A stretch of DNA of 64,000 nucleotides from Chloroflexi bacterium ADurb.Bin180. GTDB taxonomy: Bacteria; Chloroflexota; Anaerolineae; UBA2200. Positions 34,670-46,062 of this stretch are shown one piece after another. The notes beneath the pieces were generated by a model. That model had not been told where the DNA came from and searched no databases. It saw nothing but the letters and a program-made list of their open reading frames with translations. Both the position numbers and the translations under genes were made by a program. The stretch is taken from positions 1 through 64,000 of the forward strand of contig MWCV01000010.1 of assembly GCA_002070215.1 (NCBI GenBank), read 5' to 3'. The stretch's first letter is position 1, and each line of letters opens with the position of its first letter.

Positions 34670-35742
34670 TGGCTGATTCATTCGTTCCGGCCTGGCTGCC
34701 CATGGCCATTGGCAGTTTTCCTCAGCCCGAGCCGCAGGCAGCCTGGGATCTCGTGCTCAAGTACACCCCCGTCGTGCCGGTCTGGCCCCAGTTGCCCCGC
34801 CGGTCATTCCTGGAAAACATGTACGTGCAGTACTCGGAGGCCTTTCCTGGTGTGGTGGTGGACCTGGCCAGCGAAAAGATCTACATCGACCGCAGCCAGA
34901 ACCTGGACCGGGACCTGGAACGCCTCTATGTGGCTTACCTGCAGTCGGAGGTCGAGTTTGGCGCCCTGTCGCCGCGCTATGCCGCCGGCCTGCATCACCT
35001 GCTGAACCAGCCTGACCTGCTCTCGTCAGCGAATGGTGGTCCGGCGGCCATCAAGGGCCAGGTCACCGGGCCCGTCAGCTGGGGGCTGAGTGTAGTGGAC
35101 CAGAATCGCCGGCCGGTGCTGTACGATGACATCCTGGCCGACGCGATAGCCAAGCACCTGCGCCTGAAGGCCACGTGGCAGGAGGCCAAGCTCAAGCCAC
35201 ATGCGCCTCACACCATCATGTTCGTCGACGAGCCCTACATGAGCTCGTTTGGCTCCGGGTTCATTTCGCTGAGCCGTGACCAGGTGCTGACATTGCTTCA
35301 GGAGGTCTTTGACGGTATCAGCGGGCTCAAGGGGGTGCACTGCTGCGGCAACACCGACTGGTCGGTGCTCCTGGAGACGTCGGTGAACATCCTGAACCTC
35401 GACGCCTTTGAGTATGCCGAGTCGCTGGCCCTGTACCCCGAGGCGGTGAATGCGTTCCTGGAGCGTGGCGGCATCATAGCCTGGGGCATCGTTCCGGCGG
35501 GACCGGCCTGTGAGGGTCAGACGGCCGAATCACTGACCGAGCGGCTGGTGAAAGCCATTGACTTGCTGGTGGCCAAGGGCGTTCCCGCCGAGAGACTGCT
35601 GACGGCGGGCCTGGTCACGCCTTCCTGCGGAACAGGGTCGCTTGACCCGCCGCTGGCCGAGAAGGTGGTTTCCCTTACTGCAGGAGTGTCGGCCCTGATG
35701 CGGGCACGCTACGTGCCCACGTCAAATGCGTCGGCTAGCTGA
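34669..35742 (+). CDS. MetE-core (folate-independent type) methionine synthase
   Basis: A 357-residue protein of the UROD/MetE-like superfamily, only the catalytic barrel of MetE, without the N-terminal half. The zinc ligands are visible as HCC in GVHCCGNTDW (His-x-Cys) and the Cys of TPSCGTGSL. Short MetE homologues take the methyl group from a corrinoid or other protein instead of folate; which donor applies here is unknown. Position in a SAM-cycle operon supports methionine regeneration from homocysteine. Other methyltransferases of the same fold cannot be excluded. Confidence 0.8.
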   Translation: MADSFVPAWLPMAIGSFPQPEPQAAWDLVLKYTPVVPVWPQLPRRSFLENMYVQYSEAFPGVVVDLASEKIYIDRSQNLDRDLERLYVAYLQSEVEFGALSPRYAAGLHHLLNQPDLLSSANGGPAAIKGQVTGPVSWGLSVVDQNRRPVLYDDILADAIAKHLRLKATWQEAKLKPHAPHTIMFVDEPYMSSFGSGFISLSRDQVLTLLQEVFDGISGLKGVHCCGNTDWSVLLETSVNILNLDAFEYAESLALYPEAVNAFLERGGIIAWGIVPAGPACEGQTAESLTERLVKAIDLLVAKGVPAERLLTAGLVTPSCGTGSLDPPLAEKVVSLTAGVSALMRARYVPTSNASAS

Positions 35743-35760
35743 GTAGAAGGAGCGTTAAGG

Positions 35761-36744
35761 TTGAGCATTCTGGTCGTTGGTTCAGTGGCTCTGGACTCGG
35801 TCCAGACGCCGTTTGGGAGAATAAAGGAGGCTCTCGGTGGATCGGCTACCTATTTTGCCGCCGCCTCCAGGATGTACAACCCGGTCAATCTGGTCGCAGT
35901 GGTGGGGACGGATTTTCCTCAAGAGCACGTGCAGTCATTTCGCGAGTGGGGCGTCAACCTGGATGGCCTGCAAGTAGCTGAGGGCAAGACCTTCCGTTGG
36001 TCAGGTCGCTACGGCTATGACATGAACACGGCGGAAACGCTCGATACGCAGCTCAACGTGTTTGCCACCTTTCACCCGGAGCTGCCCGAGTCGTACAAAG
36101 AGTCCGAGTTTGTCTTCCTGGCCAACATCGATCCGGTGCTCCAGCTCGAGATCCTGTCGCAGATACGCAAGCCCAGGCTCACCGTACTCGACACGATGAA
36201 CTACTGGATCAACTATCGCAAAGACGCCCTGACCAGAGTGATGTCCGCCGTCGATATCGTGCTGCTGAACGAGGCCGAGACACGGCAATACGGTAACACT
36301 TTTAGTCTGATCAGATCCGCTCGCAAGATCCTGAGCCTGGGTCCCAAAGCACTGGTGGTCAAGAAGGGTGAGTACGGGGCAGTCCTCTTTGCCAACGGCG
36401 GCGAGCTGAACGACTCGTTCTTTTTCGTCCCGGCCTATCCGCTCGAAAAGATTCAGGACCCGACCGGTGCGGGAGACTCATTTGCGGGCGGCTTTATCGG
36501 CTACTTGGCGAGCCGCGGCAGCACTGAGATGGCGGATCTCAGGCGCGCCATGGTGCACGGCAGCGTGGTGGCATCCTACACGGTGGAGGATTTCGGTCTG
36601 GGCAGACTCAGAGCGCTCACACGAGAGCAGGTTCAGCAGCGCTATCTGGACTTTAAGCGATTCACGAACTTTGAGCCGACCTGTCCCTGGTCGGACAGTT
36701 GCAGCCATCTCGCCTCCGTCGAGGGCGGGCTGGAAGGTCACTGA
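35761..36744 (+). CDS. PfkB family kinase, probable adenosine kinase
   Basis: A 327-residue ribokinase-fold kinase. The N-terminal substrate region is VVGSVALDSVQTPFGR followed by LGGSATYFAA. The phosphate and catalytic motif is DPTGAGDSFAGGF, with Asp as base. In this operon the expected substrate is adenosine, released by AhcY; phosphorylation to AMP would pull the reaction forward. Related enzymes act on other nucleosides or sugars, so the substrate is inferred from context. The start is TTG at 35761, with AGAAGGAG about eight bases upstream. The C-terminus has a short Cys/Trp-rich tail (EPTCPWSDSCSH). Confidence 0.85.
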   Translation: MSILVVGSVALDSVQTPFGRIKEALGGSATYFAAASRMYNPVNLVAVVGTDFPQEHVQSFREWGVNLDGLQVAEGKTFRWSGRYGYDMNTAETLDTQLNVFATFHPELPESYKESEFVFLANIDPVLQLEILSQIRKPRLTVLDTMNYWINYRKDALTRVMSAVDIVLLNEAETRQYGNTFSLIRSARKILSLGPKALVVKKGEYGAVLFANGGELNDSFFFVPAYPLEKIQDPTGAGDSFAGGFIGYLASRGSTEMADLRRAMVHGSVVASYTVEDFGLGRLRALTREQVQQRYLDFKRFTNFEPTCPWSDSCSHLASVEGGLEGH

Positions 36745-36819
36745 GCACAAAGGCGCCGCTCGTGGAGTTGACAGGCTCCCAGGCCGGTGTCCTTAAGGTC
36801 AATCCATTAGGAGGAAGAA

Positions 36820-39362
<2,543 letters not shown>

Positions 39363-39440
39363 ACCTCTCCAGTTCATCAAGGCATGGATCGCCCGGCGCA
39401 GCGGTGCCGCGCAATGGCACAGGCAGTGCGCCGGGCGATT

Positions 39441-39469
39441 TCGCGTCAGGTGGGCGCGAGGCTATAATC
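39441..39469 (+). promoter_or_regulatory. Possible promoter of the GDP-sugar gene group
   Basis: TATAAT is perfect at 39464-39469; the -35 at 17 bases (TTCGCG, 39441-39446) is poor. It lies just after ahcY and before the reductase gene, giving a leader of about 75 bases to the CTG start. Confidence 0.5.
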
Positions 39470-39554
39470 AGGCCTTGAGTCCGGCGGGGTGAGCTTGGCC
39501 CGGTCGGGCAGCGCTGATCGCGTAGCATGGATTCCGTTCGCGAGGAGGGCGGCC

Positions 39555-40526
39555 CTGAAAGCGCTCATAACCGGCAGCGGCGGGTTCGCCGGCGGCCACC
39601 TGGCCGAATACCTGCTCCAACATACCGACTGGGAAGTGGCAGGCCTGGACCTGGTGGCGGGACGCCCCGCTGCGTGGCGCGACAAGATGACGCAGCGCGT
39701 GGGAGATATCCTGACTGACCTGGCTCAGTTGCAGGCGTTCTTTGCCGAGATCAGGCCCGACTATGTGTTTCACCTGGCGGCGCAGGCCTTTGTGCCCAGT
39801 TCCTGGGCTGATCCGTGGAGCACGCTGGCGAACAACATTCGCGGCCAGCTCAATGTTCTGCTGGCGGCGATCTCCCTGGGAACCATGCCGCGCGTTCTGG
39901 TCATTGGTTCGGCCGAGGAGTACGGTGCGGTGACTTCCGCGGACTTGCCCATCGACGAGGAAACCCCGCTGCGCCCCACTAGTCCCTACGCGGTCAGCAA
40001 GGTAACGCAAGACGCGCTGGGCTATCAGTACTATGCCAGTCACAGGCTGCCCGTGATCCGGGTGAGACCGTTCAACCACATTGGGCCGGCGCAGAGCCCG
40101 GCCTTTGTCACCTCGGACTTTGCCAAGCAGGTCGCTGAGGCTGAGGCGGGACAAAGAGAACCGATCCTGCGTGTTGGTAACGTGGAAGTCAGGCGCGATT
40201 TCAGCGACGTCAGGGACATTGTTCGGGGTTACCATCTGGCACTGACCCGCGGTGAACCGGGCGAAGTCTATAATCTGGGCGCAGAGCGATCCTATTCGAT
40301 CCGGCAGGTGCTGGACATCCTGCTTTCCCTGAGCCGGGTCAAAATGACCGTGGAGCAGGATCCGAAACGACTTCGCCCTGCCGAGATCCCTGACCTGGTC
40401 GCCGACTGTGCCAGGATCCGTGCCAAGACCGGCTGGAAGGCGACTATTCCCGTGGAGCAGAGTCTGTACGACGTTCTCGAATACTGGCGCGGTCAGGTCA
40501 GGCAAACTGCTGAACGACCGGCCTAG
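39555..40526 (+). CDS. GDP-4-keto-6-deoxymannose reductase-like SDR enzyme
   Basis: A 323-residue extended SDR enzyme. The NAD(P) motif [14 protein letters not shown] begins almost at the N-terminus, the active site is [13 protein letters not shown], and [12 protein letters not shown] is the substrate loop. Closest in form to RMD (GDP-rhamnose) and GDP-6-deoxytalose synthases, which use the product of Gmd encoded next door. The frame is open from GTG at 39489, but that adds 22 residues unlike the family. GAGGAGGG at 39542-39549 sits six bases before CTG 39555, so I take CTG as start. Which C4 isomer is made is unknown. Confidence 0.85.
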   Translation: MKALITGSGGFAGGHLAEYLLQHTDWEVAGLDLVAGRPAAWRDKMTQRVGDILTDLAQLQAFFAEIRPDYVFHLAAQAFVPSSWADPWSTLANNIRGQLNVLLAAISLGTMPRVLVIGSAEEYGAVTSADLPIDEETPLRPTSPYAVSKVTQDALGYQYYASHRLPVIRVRPFNHIGPAQSPAFVTSDFAKQVAEAEAGQREPILRVGNVEVRRDFSDVRDIVRGYHLALTRGEPGEVYNLGAERSYSIRQVLDILLSLSRVKMTVEQDPKRLRPAEIPDLVADCARIRAKTGWKATIPVEQSLYDVLEYWRGQVRQTAERPA

Positions 40527-40558
40527 CAAGTTCTATTCCTCTCTCAAGGTGGGTCCCT

Positions 40559-41539
40559 ATGGCCAAGAAAACGGCGTTGATTACCGGTGTCACGGGGCAG
40601 GACGGCTCCTACCTGGCCGAGTTCCTGTTGAGCAAAGGATACGACGTGGTGGGTATGGTCCGCCGGACCAGCACCCTCAACTTTCAGCGACTGGAACACA
40701 TCCAGGACCGCATCGTTCTGGTCCAGGGCGACTTGCTGGACCAGACGTCGCTGGTGGATCTCATTCGCGAATATCGCCCGCAAGAGGTCTACAACTTGGC
40801 GGCCCAGTCGTTTGTGCCTACCTCGTGGAAGCAGCCCGTCCTCACGGGCGAGTTCACCGCCCTCGGCGTGACCCGAGTGCTGGAAGCGATCCGCATGGTC
40901 GACCCTTCGCTCCGCTTCTACCAGGCCAGCTCCAGTGAGGTCTTTGGCAAGGTGCGTGAGGTGCCGCAGAGCGAACGGACGCCTTTCTACCCGCGTAGCC
41001 CCTACGGGGTGGCAAAAGTGTACGGGCACTGGATCACCGTCAACTATCGTGAAAGCTACGGCATGTACGCGTGTTCGGGTATCCTGTTCAACCACGGCTC
41101 ACCACGGCGTGGGCTTGAATTCGTCGAGCGCAAAGTAGCCCATGGTGCCGCAAGGATCAAGCTGGGTCTGGCCAACGAACTGCGGCTGGGCAATCTCGAC
41201 TCGCGGCGCGACTGGGGCTTTGCCGGAGACTATGTGCAGGCAATGTGGCTTATGCTGCAGCAAGAGCAGCCGGATGACTACGTTGTAGGTACGGGTTCGA
41301 CCCATTCCATCCGCGAGCTATGCTCTGTGGCCTTCTCTTATCTTGGACTGAACTGGGAGGACTATGTAGTCGTCGACCCGGCACTCATCCGCCCGGCTGA
41401 GGTGGATCTCTTGATCGCTGATCCGAGCAAGGTTCGAGAAAAGCTGGGCTGGCAGCCGAAGGTATCCTTTGAGGAGCTGATCCATATGATTGTGGATCAG
41501 GACCTTGAGCTGTTGCGGCGAGACAAGCAGGCAAGCTAG
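40559..41539 (+). CDS. gmd: GDP-mannose 4,6-dehydratase
   Basis: A 326-residue SDR enzyme that turns GDP-mannose into GDP-4-keto-6-deoxymannose. The NADP motif [16 protein letters not shown] is diagnostic. Others are [28 protein letters not shown] with Tyr-x-x-x-Lys, and [24 protein letters not shown] lies before the ATG. It follows the reductase by 32 bases, giving a two-enzyme path to a GDP-6-deoxyhexose for the polysaccharide. Confidence 0.96.
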   Translation: MAKKTALITGVTGQDGSYLAEFLLSKGYDVVGMVRRTSTLNFQRLEHIQDRIVLVQGDLLDQTSLVDLIREYRPQEVYNLAAQSFVPTSWKQPVLTGEFTALGVTRVLEAIRMVDPSLRFYQASSSEVFGKVREVPQSERTPFYPRSPYGVAKVYGHWITVNYRESYGMYACSGILFNHGSPRRGLEFVERKVAHGAARIKLGLANELRLGNLDSRRDWGFAGDYVQAMWLMLQQEQPDDYVVGTGSTHSIRELCSVAFSYLGLNWEDYVVVDPALIRPAEVDLLIADPSKVREKLGWQPKVSFEELIHMIVDQDLELLRRDKQAS

Positions 41540-41564
41540 CGGTATCAGGCAGAGGGAGGCAAGG

Positions 41565-43004
41565 ATGGCAACCATCAAGTTCGGCACCGATGGCTGGCGG
41601 GCGATCATCGCCGAAGATTATACCTTTGACAACGTTCGCATCTGCGCCCAGGCCATGGCAAGGTACCTTATCGACAACCAGCAGGCCGCGAAGGGAGTGG
41701 TGGTCGGCTACGATACCCGGTTTGCCTCGGAGGACTTTGCCGCAGCGGTGGCCGAAGTCATGGCCGGGAACGGGATTCGCGCCTATCTGTGCGACCGCTT
41801 TGCTCCAACGCCAACCATCTCCTACGCCATCCTGGAGAAAAAGGCCGGCGGCGCGGTGATCATCACTTCGAGTCACAACCCAGGCATCTGGAACGGGTTC
41901 AAGGTCAAGCCCGAATACGCGGGCAGTGCTTCGCCGGAGGTCATTTCGGTCCTGGAGGAGAATATCGTCGCCATCCAGCAGGGGGCGGCCTCAGTCAAGC
42001 GTGTGTCTCTGGCCGAGGGAGCACAGGCCGGCCTGGTGGTCAGCTTTAATCCCGCGCCGGGCTACCTCAAGCAGGTGTCCTCTCTGGTCGATCTGGAGGG
42101 AATCAAGGACGCGGGCCTTACGGTGGTGGCTGACGCGATGTTCGGCGCCGGCATTGGCTACTTCCCGGCTCTGCTGGCCGGCGGCAACACGCGGGTCATC
42201 GAGCTCAACAATGTGCGCAATCCCACGTTCCCCGGGATGCACAACCCCGAACCGATCGCGCGGAACCTGGCCGCTCTGACGGCCGGAATCGCTCAGAACC
42301 AGGCGCACGTCGGCCTGGCCACAGACGGCGACGCTGACCGCATTGGCCTGATGGACGAGAACGGCGTGTTCATCAACCAGTTGCAGGTCTTTGCGCTGCT
42401 TCTGCTGTACCTTCTGGAGGTGCGCGGCAAGCGCGGACCGGTGGTCAAGACGGTGACCACTACAGCCATGGCGCACAAGCTGGCCAAGCTCTACGATATT
42501 CCCGTATATGAGACACCGGTTGGCTTCAAGTACGTGGGACCCAAGATGATGGAGACCGGGGCGATCATGGGCGGAGAGGAGAGCGGCGGCTTTGGCTTTG
42601 CGGGCCACATTCCCGAGCGTGATGGCGTGCTGGCGGGGCTGTTCCTGCTGGACCTGATGATCAAGCTGAACAAATCGCCCTCCGAGCTGATTACCTATCT
42701 GTATTCGCTGGTGGGCCCTCACTATTATGACCGGGTCGATATGGTGCTCCAGGCCTCGCAAAGAGAGGAGACCATTGCGCGTGTCAAGGCCGCCCGGCCG
42801 CAGCGCATCGCCGGGCTCAAGGTGACGCATGTTGACACGCTGGACGGCTTTCGCTACATGCTTGAGGACGGCGGGTGGCTGCTGATCCGGTTCTCGGGGA
42901 CCGAGCCGTTGGTGCGAGTCTATACCGAGACAACCGACAAGTCACGCGTGGCGGCGATCCTGGCCGATGGAAAGAGGCTGGTCGAGTCCGGAGCGGTGGC
43001 GTAG
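41565..43004 (+). CDS. Phosphoglucomutase / phosphomannomutase
   Basis: A 479-residue alpha-D-phosphohexomutase. The phosphoserine is in IITSSHNPGIWNG near residue 103. The metal loop is TDGDADRIGL, the sugar loop is GGEESGGFGF, and the phosphate loop is RFSGTEPLVRVY. AGAGGGAGG precedes the ATG. It would supply mannose-1-phosphate for GDP-mannose or glucose-1-phosphate for RmlA; specificity for one sugar cannot be read. No GDP-mannose pyrophosphorylase is in the window. Confidence 0.95.
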   Translation: MATIKFGTDGWRAIIAEDYTFDNVRICAQAMARYLIDNQQAAKGVVVGYDTRFASEDFAAAVAEVMAGNGIRAYLCDRFAPTPTISYAILEKKAGGAVIITSSHNPGIWNGFKVKPEYAGSASPEVISVLEENIVAIQQGAASVKRVSLAEGAQAGLVVSFNPAPGYLKQVSSLVDLEGIKDAGLTVVADAMFGAGIGYFPALLAGGNTRVIELNNVRNPTFPGMHNPEPIARNLAALTAGIAQNQAHVGLATDGDADRIGLMDENGVFINQLQVFALLLLYLLEVRGKRGPVVKTVTTTAMAHKLAKLYDIPVYETPVGFKYVGPKMMETGAIMGGEESGGFGFAGHIPERDGVLAGLFLLDLMIKLNKSPSELITYLYSLVGPHYYDRVDMVLQASQREETIARVKAARPQRIAGLKVTHVDTLDGFRYMLEDGGWLLIRFSGTEPLVRVYTETTDKSRVAAILADGKRLVESGAVA

Positions 43005-43031
43005 GCTGGTTCGCAAGTTGGAACATTCACT

Positions 43032-43835
43032 GTGATCTTGATCGATACTCACGCGCACCTGCACGACCGCAGGTTCGCGGCGGACCAGGAGGAGGTACTG
43101 GCCCGTGCGATGGCCGCGGATGTGCAGGGCATTATCACTGTGGGCACAGACCTGGAGTCGAGCAAGAAGGCTATCGCTCTGGCCTCCCGCCACAGTGGAA
43201 ACGCCGTAGAGCCAAGGGGCCCAGTGGTCTATGCGACCGTTGGTGTACACCCCCACGATGCCTCCAAGCTGAATCCGGAGATGCTCGCCGAGCTCGAGCG
43301 GCTGGCGAGTGAGAAGGCTGTGGTGGCCATTGGCGAAATCGGCCTGGATCTGTACCGCAATCTCTCTCCGCCGGCGGTACAGGAGAAGGTTTTTGTGGAG
43401 CAATTGGAGCTGGCACGGCGTCTCGACAAGCCGGTGGTGATACATGACCGCGATGCCCACACGCGGGTGCTGAGCCTGCTGCGCCAAGTCGGCAAGGACT
43501 GGCAGGGCGTGCTGCACTGTTTTTCTGGCGACGAGGAGATGGCCAGGCAAGCCATGTCTATGGGTTTCTTGATTTCCCTGGCAGGGCCCCTCACCTTTGA
43601 GAATGCGCACCGGCCTCAGGCAGTTGCCCGGCTGGTCCCACTGGAGCGGCTGCTCATCGAGACAGATTGCCCCTACCTCGCACCTGAGCCCTATCGCGGC
43701 AAGCGCAATGAGCCGGCCTACGTCCGCCAGGTGGCAGTCAGACTGGCCGAGCTCAAGAACACCAGCCTTGAGCACGTGGCACAAGTGACGACGGAAAATG
43801 CAGTACGGCTCTTCCGGCTCCCGCCGCTAGGGTGA
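43032..43835 (+). CDS. tatD: TatD family metal-dependent hydrolase
   Basis: A 267-residue TatD-type nuclease with a TIM barrel. Metal ligands: DTHAHLHD (His pair) at the start, GEIGLD (Glu), VIHDRDAH (His), LHCFSGD (His) and ETDCPYLAP (Asp). The family acts as a 3'-5' deoxyribonuclease in DNA repair. The GTG start at 43032 has a weak ribosome binding site. Its place among polysaccharide genes looks incidental. Confidence 0.93.
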   Translation: MILIDTHAHLHDRRFAADQEEVLARAMAADVQGIITVGTDLESSKKAIALASRHSGNAVEPRGPVVYATVGVHPHDASKLNPEMLAELERLASEKAVVAIGEIGLDLYRNLSPPAVQEKVFVEQLELARRLDKPVVIHDRDAHTRVLSLLRQVGKDWQGVLHCFSGDEEMARQAMSMGFLISLAGPLTFENAHRPQAVARLVPLERLLIETDCPYLAPEPYRGKRNEPAYVRQVAVRLAELKNTSLEHVAQVTTENAVRLFRLPPLG

Positions 43836-43883
43836 TGTGAGCCGGTTCCTGAATCCTGACTGGGACGGAGCACCGCTCTCGGT

Positions 43884-44822
43884 ATGACCACTCTATCTGT
43901 GGTGATCGTCAGTTGGAATGTCCGCGAACTGCTCCGGCGGTGTCTGGGGTCTGTCACCCACAGCGCTCAAGAGAGTGACCTGTCCTGTCAGGTGACCGTC
44001 GTAGACAGCGCTTCGTCGGACGGTAGTCAGGCTATGGTGCGCGAGTCTTTCCCCGGCGTCGAGCTGGTTGCCTGTGAGAGCAACATCGGCTTTGTCAAAG
44101 GGAACAACGTCGGCGTCTCGCGCAGCGGTGGTCGATACATCCTCCTGCTCAACCCCGACACGGAGGTACTGGGAGACGCCCTGGCCCAGATGGTGAGCTG
44201 TATGGATGCTCATCCTGATGTAGGCGCTCTCGGCCCGCGCCTGCTGGACGCGCAGGGGCAGATACAGTCGTCACGGAGGCGGTTTCCGACTGTGGCCACC
44301 GCGCTTGTGGAAAGCACAATGTTCCAGCCCTGCTTCGAAGACAGCTCCTTGCTGCGCCGTTACCACTGCCTGGACCGCTCACCCGACGAGGAGCAAGAAG
44401 TCGACTGGGTGGTGGGAGCCTGCCTGCTGCTCCGGCGGGAGACCTGGGAGGCCGTCGGGCCGCTGGACGAGAACATCTTTATGTACTCGGAGGAGCTCGA
44501 CTGGTGTCGGCGGGCCAGGAGCAGGGGCTGGAAGGTCGTATACCTGCCTGCGGCGCGCATCGTCCATCATGAGGCGCAGAGCAGCAATCAAGTGAGCGGG
44601 CCACGACACATCTACTTTCAGACCAGCAAGGTCTACTACTTTCGCAAACACCACGGCGCTTTCGTTGGCGAGACTCTGCGTGTGTTTCTGCTGGGTACAT
44701 ACGTCCTGCAACTAGGACTGGAAGCGGGCAAGTGGCTCGTTGGTCACAAACGGGCTCTGCGGAGCGAGCGCATTCGGGCCTATGTAGGGGTGCTTCGGTC
44801 CGGGTTGCGCCCTCCTGCATAG
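43884..44822 (+). CDS. Glycosyltransferase, GT2 family (rhamnosyltransferase-like)
   Basis: A 312-residue GT-A glycosyltransferase. Core: LSVVIVSWNVRELLRRCL, VVDSASSDGS, NIGFVKGNNVGV and LLLNPDTEV carrying the metal-binding DxD-like group. VDWVVGACLLLRRETWEAVG and DENIFMYSEELDWCRRARS form the acceptor part. This is the pattern of WbbL-type rhamnosyltransferases. A hydrophobic C-terminal stretch (about 265-285) may anchor it. With Rml and GDP-deoxysugar genes nearby, a deoxyhexose donor is likely but unproven. Confidence 0.93.
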   Translation: MTTLSVVIVSWNVRELLRRCLGSVTHSAQESDLSCQVTVVDSASSDGSQAMVRESFPGVELVACESNIGFVKGNNVGVSRSGGRYILLLNPDTEVLGDALAQMVSCMDAHPDVGALGPRLLDAQGQIQSSRRRFPTVATALVESTMFQPCFEDSSLLRRYHCLDRSPDEEQEVDWVVGACLLLRRETWEAVGPLDENIFMYSEELDWCRRARSRGWKVVYLPAARIVHHEAQSSNQVSGPRHIYFQTSKVYYFRKHHGAFVGETLRVFLLGTYVLQLGLEAGKWLVGHKRALRSERIRAYVGVLRSGLRPPA

Positions 44823-44841
44823 CTGGACAGGACAAGCGGCA

Positions 44842-46062
44842 GTGAAGATCTGTCTGGTCAGCGCGGAATATCCGCCTATGCAGGGTGGAGTAGGGGACTG
44901 TACGCGAGAGCTGGCTCGAGCGATGCTTGAGCTGGGGCACAATGTGCTGGTGCTTACCTCGCGCAAGGCCACTGGAGAGGTGCATCCAACGCACGTCACT
45001 GCCAGAGAGCCCGCCTTGTTCCCGCTGGTCGATAACTGGAACTGGGGCTGCTGGTCCGCCGTCCTGAGTATGCTGCGGTCAGAGCGGCCGGACGTGTTGA
45101 ACGTCCAGTACCAGACGGCGGCCTACGGGATGCATCCGGCGATCAATCTCCTCCCCTGGCGACTGAAGAGAAGCACTCGGCGGCCGGTAGTGGTGACTAC
45201 TTTTCACGACCTGCGGCTGCCCTACCTGTTTCCGAAGGCGGGCGCGGTGCGTCGCTGGGTCACCAATGCGCTGGTCCTGTGGAGCGATGCGGCCATTGCC
45301 ACCAATACAGAGGACCTGCGGACACTCAGCCGCGTTCGCTGGCCGAGGTTCGCCCCTCGGCCGCAGCGTTACCTGGTGCCGATTGGCAGCAACATCAGGC
45401 CGGTGCCCCCTCAGAACTATGACCGTGCACAATGGCGTAGGGGGCTCGGAGTGTCGGCGGATGAGCTGCTGCTGTGCTACTTTGGCTTTCTGAACAAGAG
45501 CAAAGGCGGCGACGTTTTGGTCCGGACTCTGGCCGAATTGGTGCAGCGACAGCGAAAGGCCAAGCTGCTGATGGTCGGCGGAGAAGTAGGTGATAGTGAT
45601 CCCACGAATGTGGCCTATGCGGGGTACATACATCGGTTGGCATCCGAGCTGGGGGTGTCAGACCAGGTGATCTGGACCGGCTACTCAGCCAGCGAGGTGG
45701 TCAGCGCGAACCTGCTGGCGGCCGACGTGTGCCTGCTCCCTTACCGTGACGGAGTCTCTTTCAGGCGTGGGAGCCTCATGGCGGCTCTGGCGCATGGTCT
45801 GCCGATCGTTAGCACCAAACCACGCGCTCCTGTGGAGGGGCTGGTGGAAGGAGAGAACATCCTGCTCGTCCCTGCGGATGATGTCTCTGGCGCCGCTGAT
45901 GCGGTGGAGAGACTGGGCCAATCGCCTGACCTGCGTGCGAGGCTCGGCCGCGGTGCCCTGGAGCTGGCACATCAGTTTGGCTGGCCGGGGATCGCTGCCC
46001 GGACGGTCGAAATCTATGAGGACCTGCTGTGCAGCAGGGACAACCCACTTGGCGCATCCTGA
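44842..46062 (+). CDS. Glycosyltransferase, GT4 family
   Basis: A 406-residue GT-B enzyme. It opens KICLVSAEYPPMQGGVGD, with the Gly-Gly loop of GT4. VTTFHDLRLPYLF and NVQYQTAAYGMHPA belong to the acceptor domain. The donor domain has LLCYFGFLNKSKGGDVL and LADVCLLPYRDGVSFRRGSL-type sequence with Gly-Leu-Pro-Ile-Val, in place of a strict EX7E motif. The GTG start at 44842 lies 19 bases after the GT2 stop. The end overlaps the GT39 gene by 14 bases. Confidence 0.9.
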   Translation: MKICLVSAEYPPMQGGVGDCTRELARAMLELGHNVLVLTSRKATGEVHPTHVTAREPALFPLVDNWNWGCWSAVLSMLRSERPDVLNVQYQTAAYGMHPAINLLPWRLKRSTRRPVVVTTFHDLRLPYLFPKAGAVRRWVTNALVLWSDAAIATNTEDLRTLSRVRWPRFAPRPQRYLVPIGSNIRPVPPQNYDRAQWRRGLGVSADELLLCYFGFLNKSKGGDVLVRTLAELVQRQRKAKLLMVGGEVGDSDPTNVAYAGYIHRLASELGVSDQVIWTGYSASEVVSANLLAADVCLLPYRDGVSFRRGSLMAALAHGLPIVSTKPRAPVEGLVEGENILLVPADDVSGAADAVERLGQSPDLRARLGRGALELAHQFGWPGIAARTVEIYEDLLCSRDNPLGAS

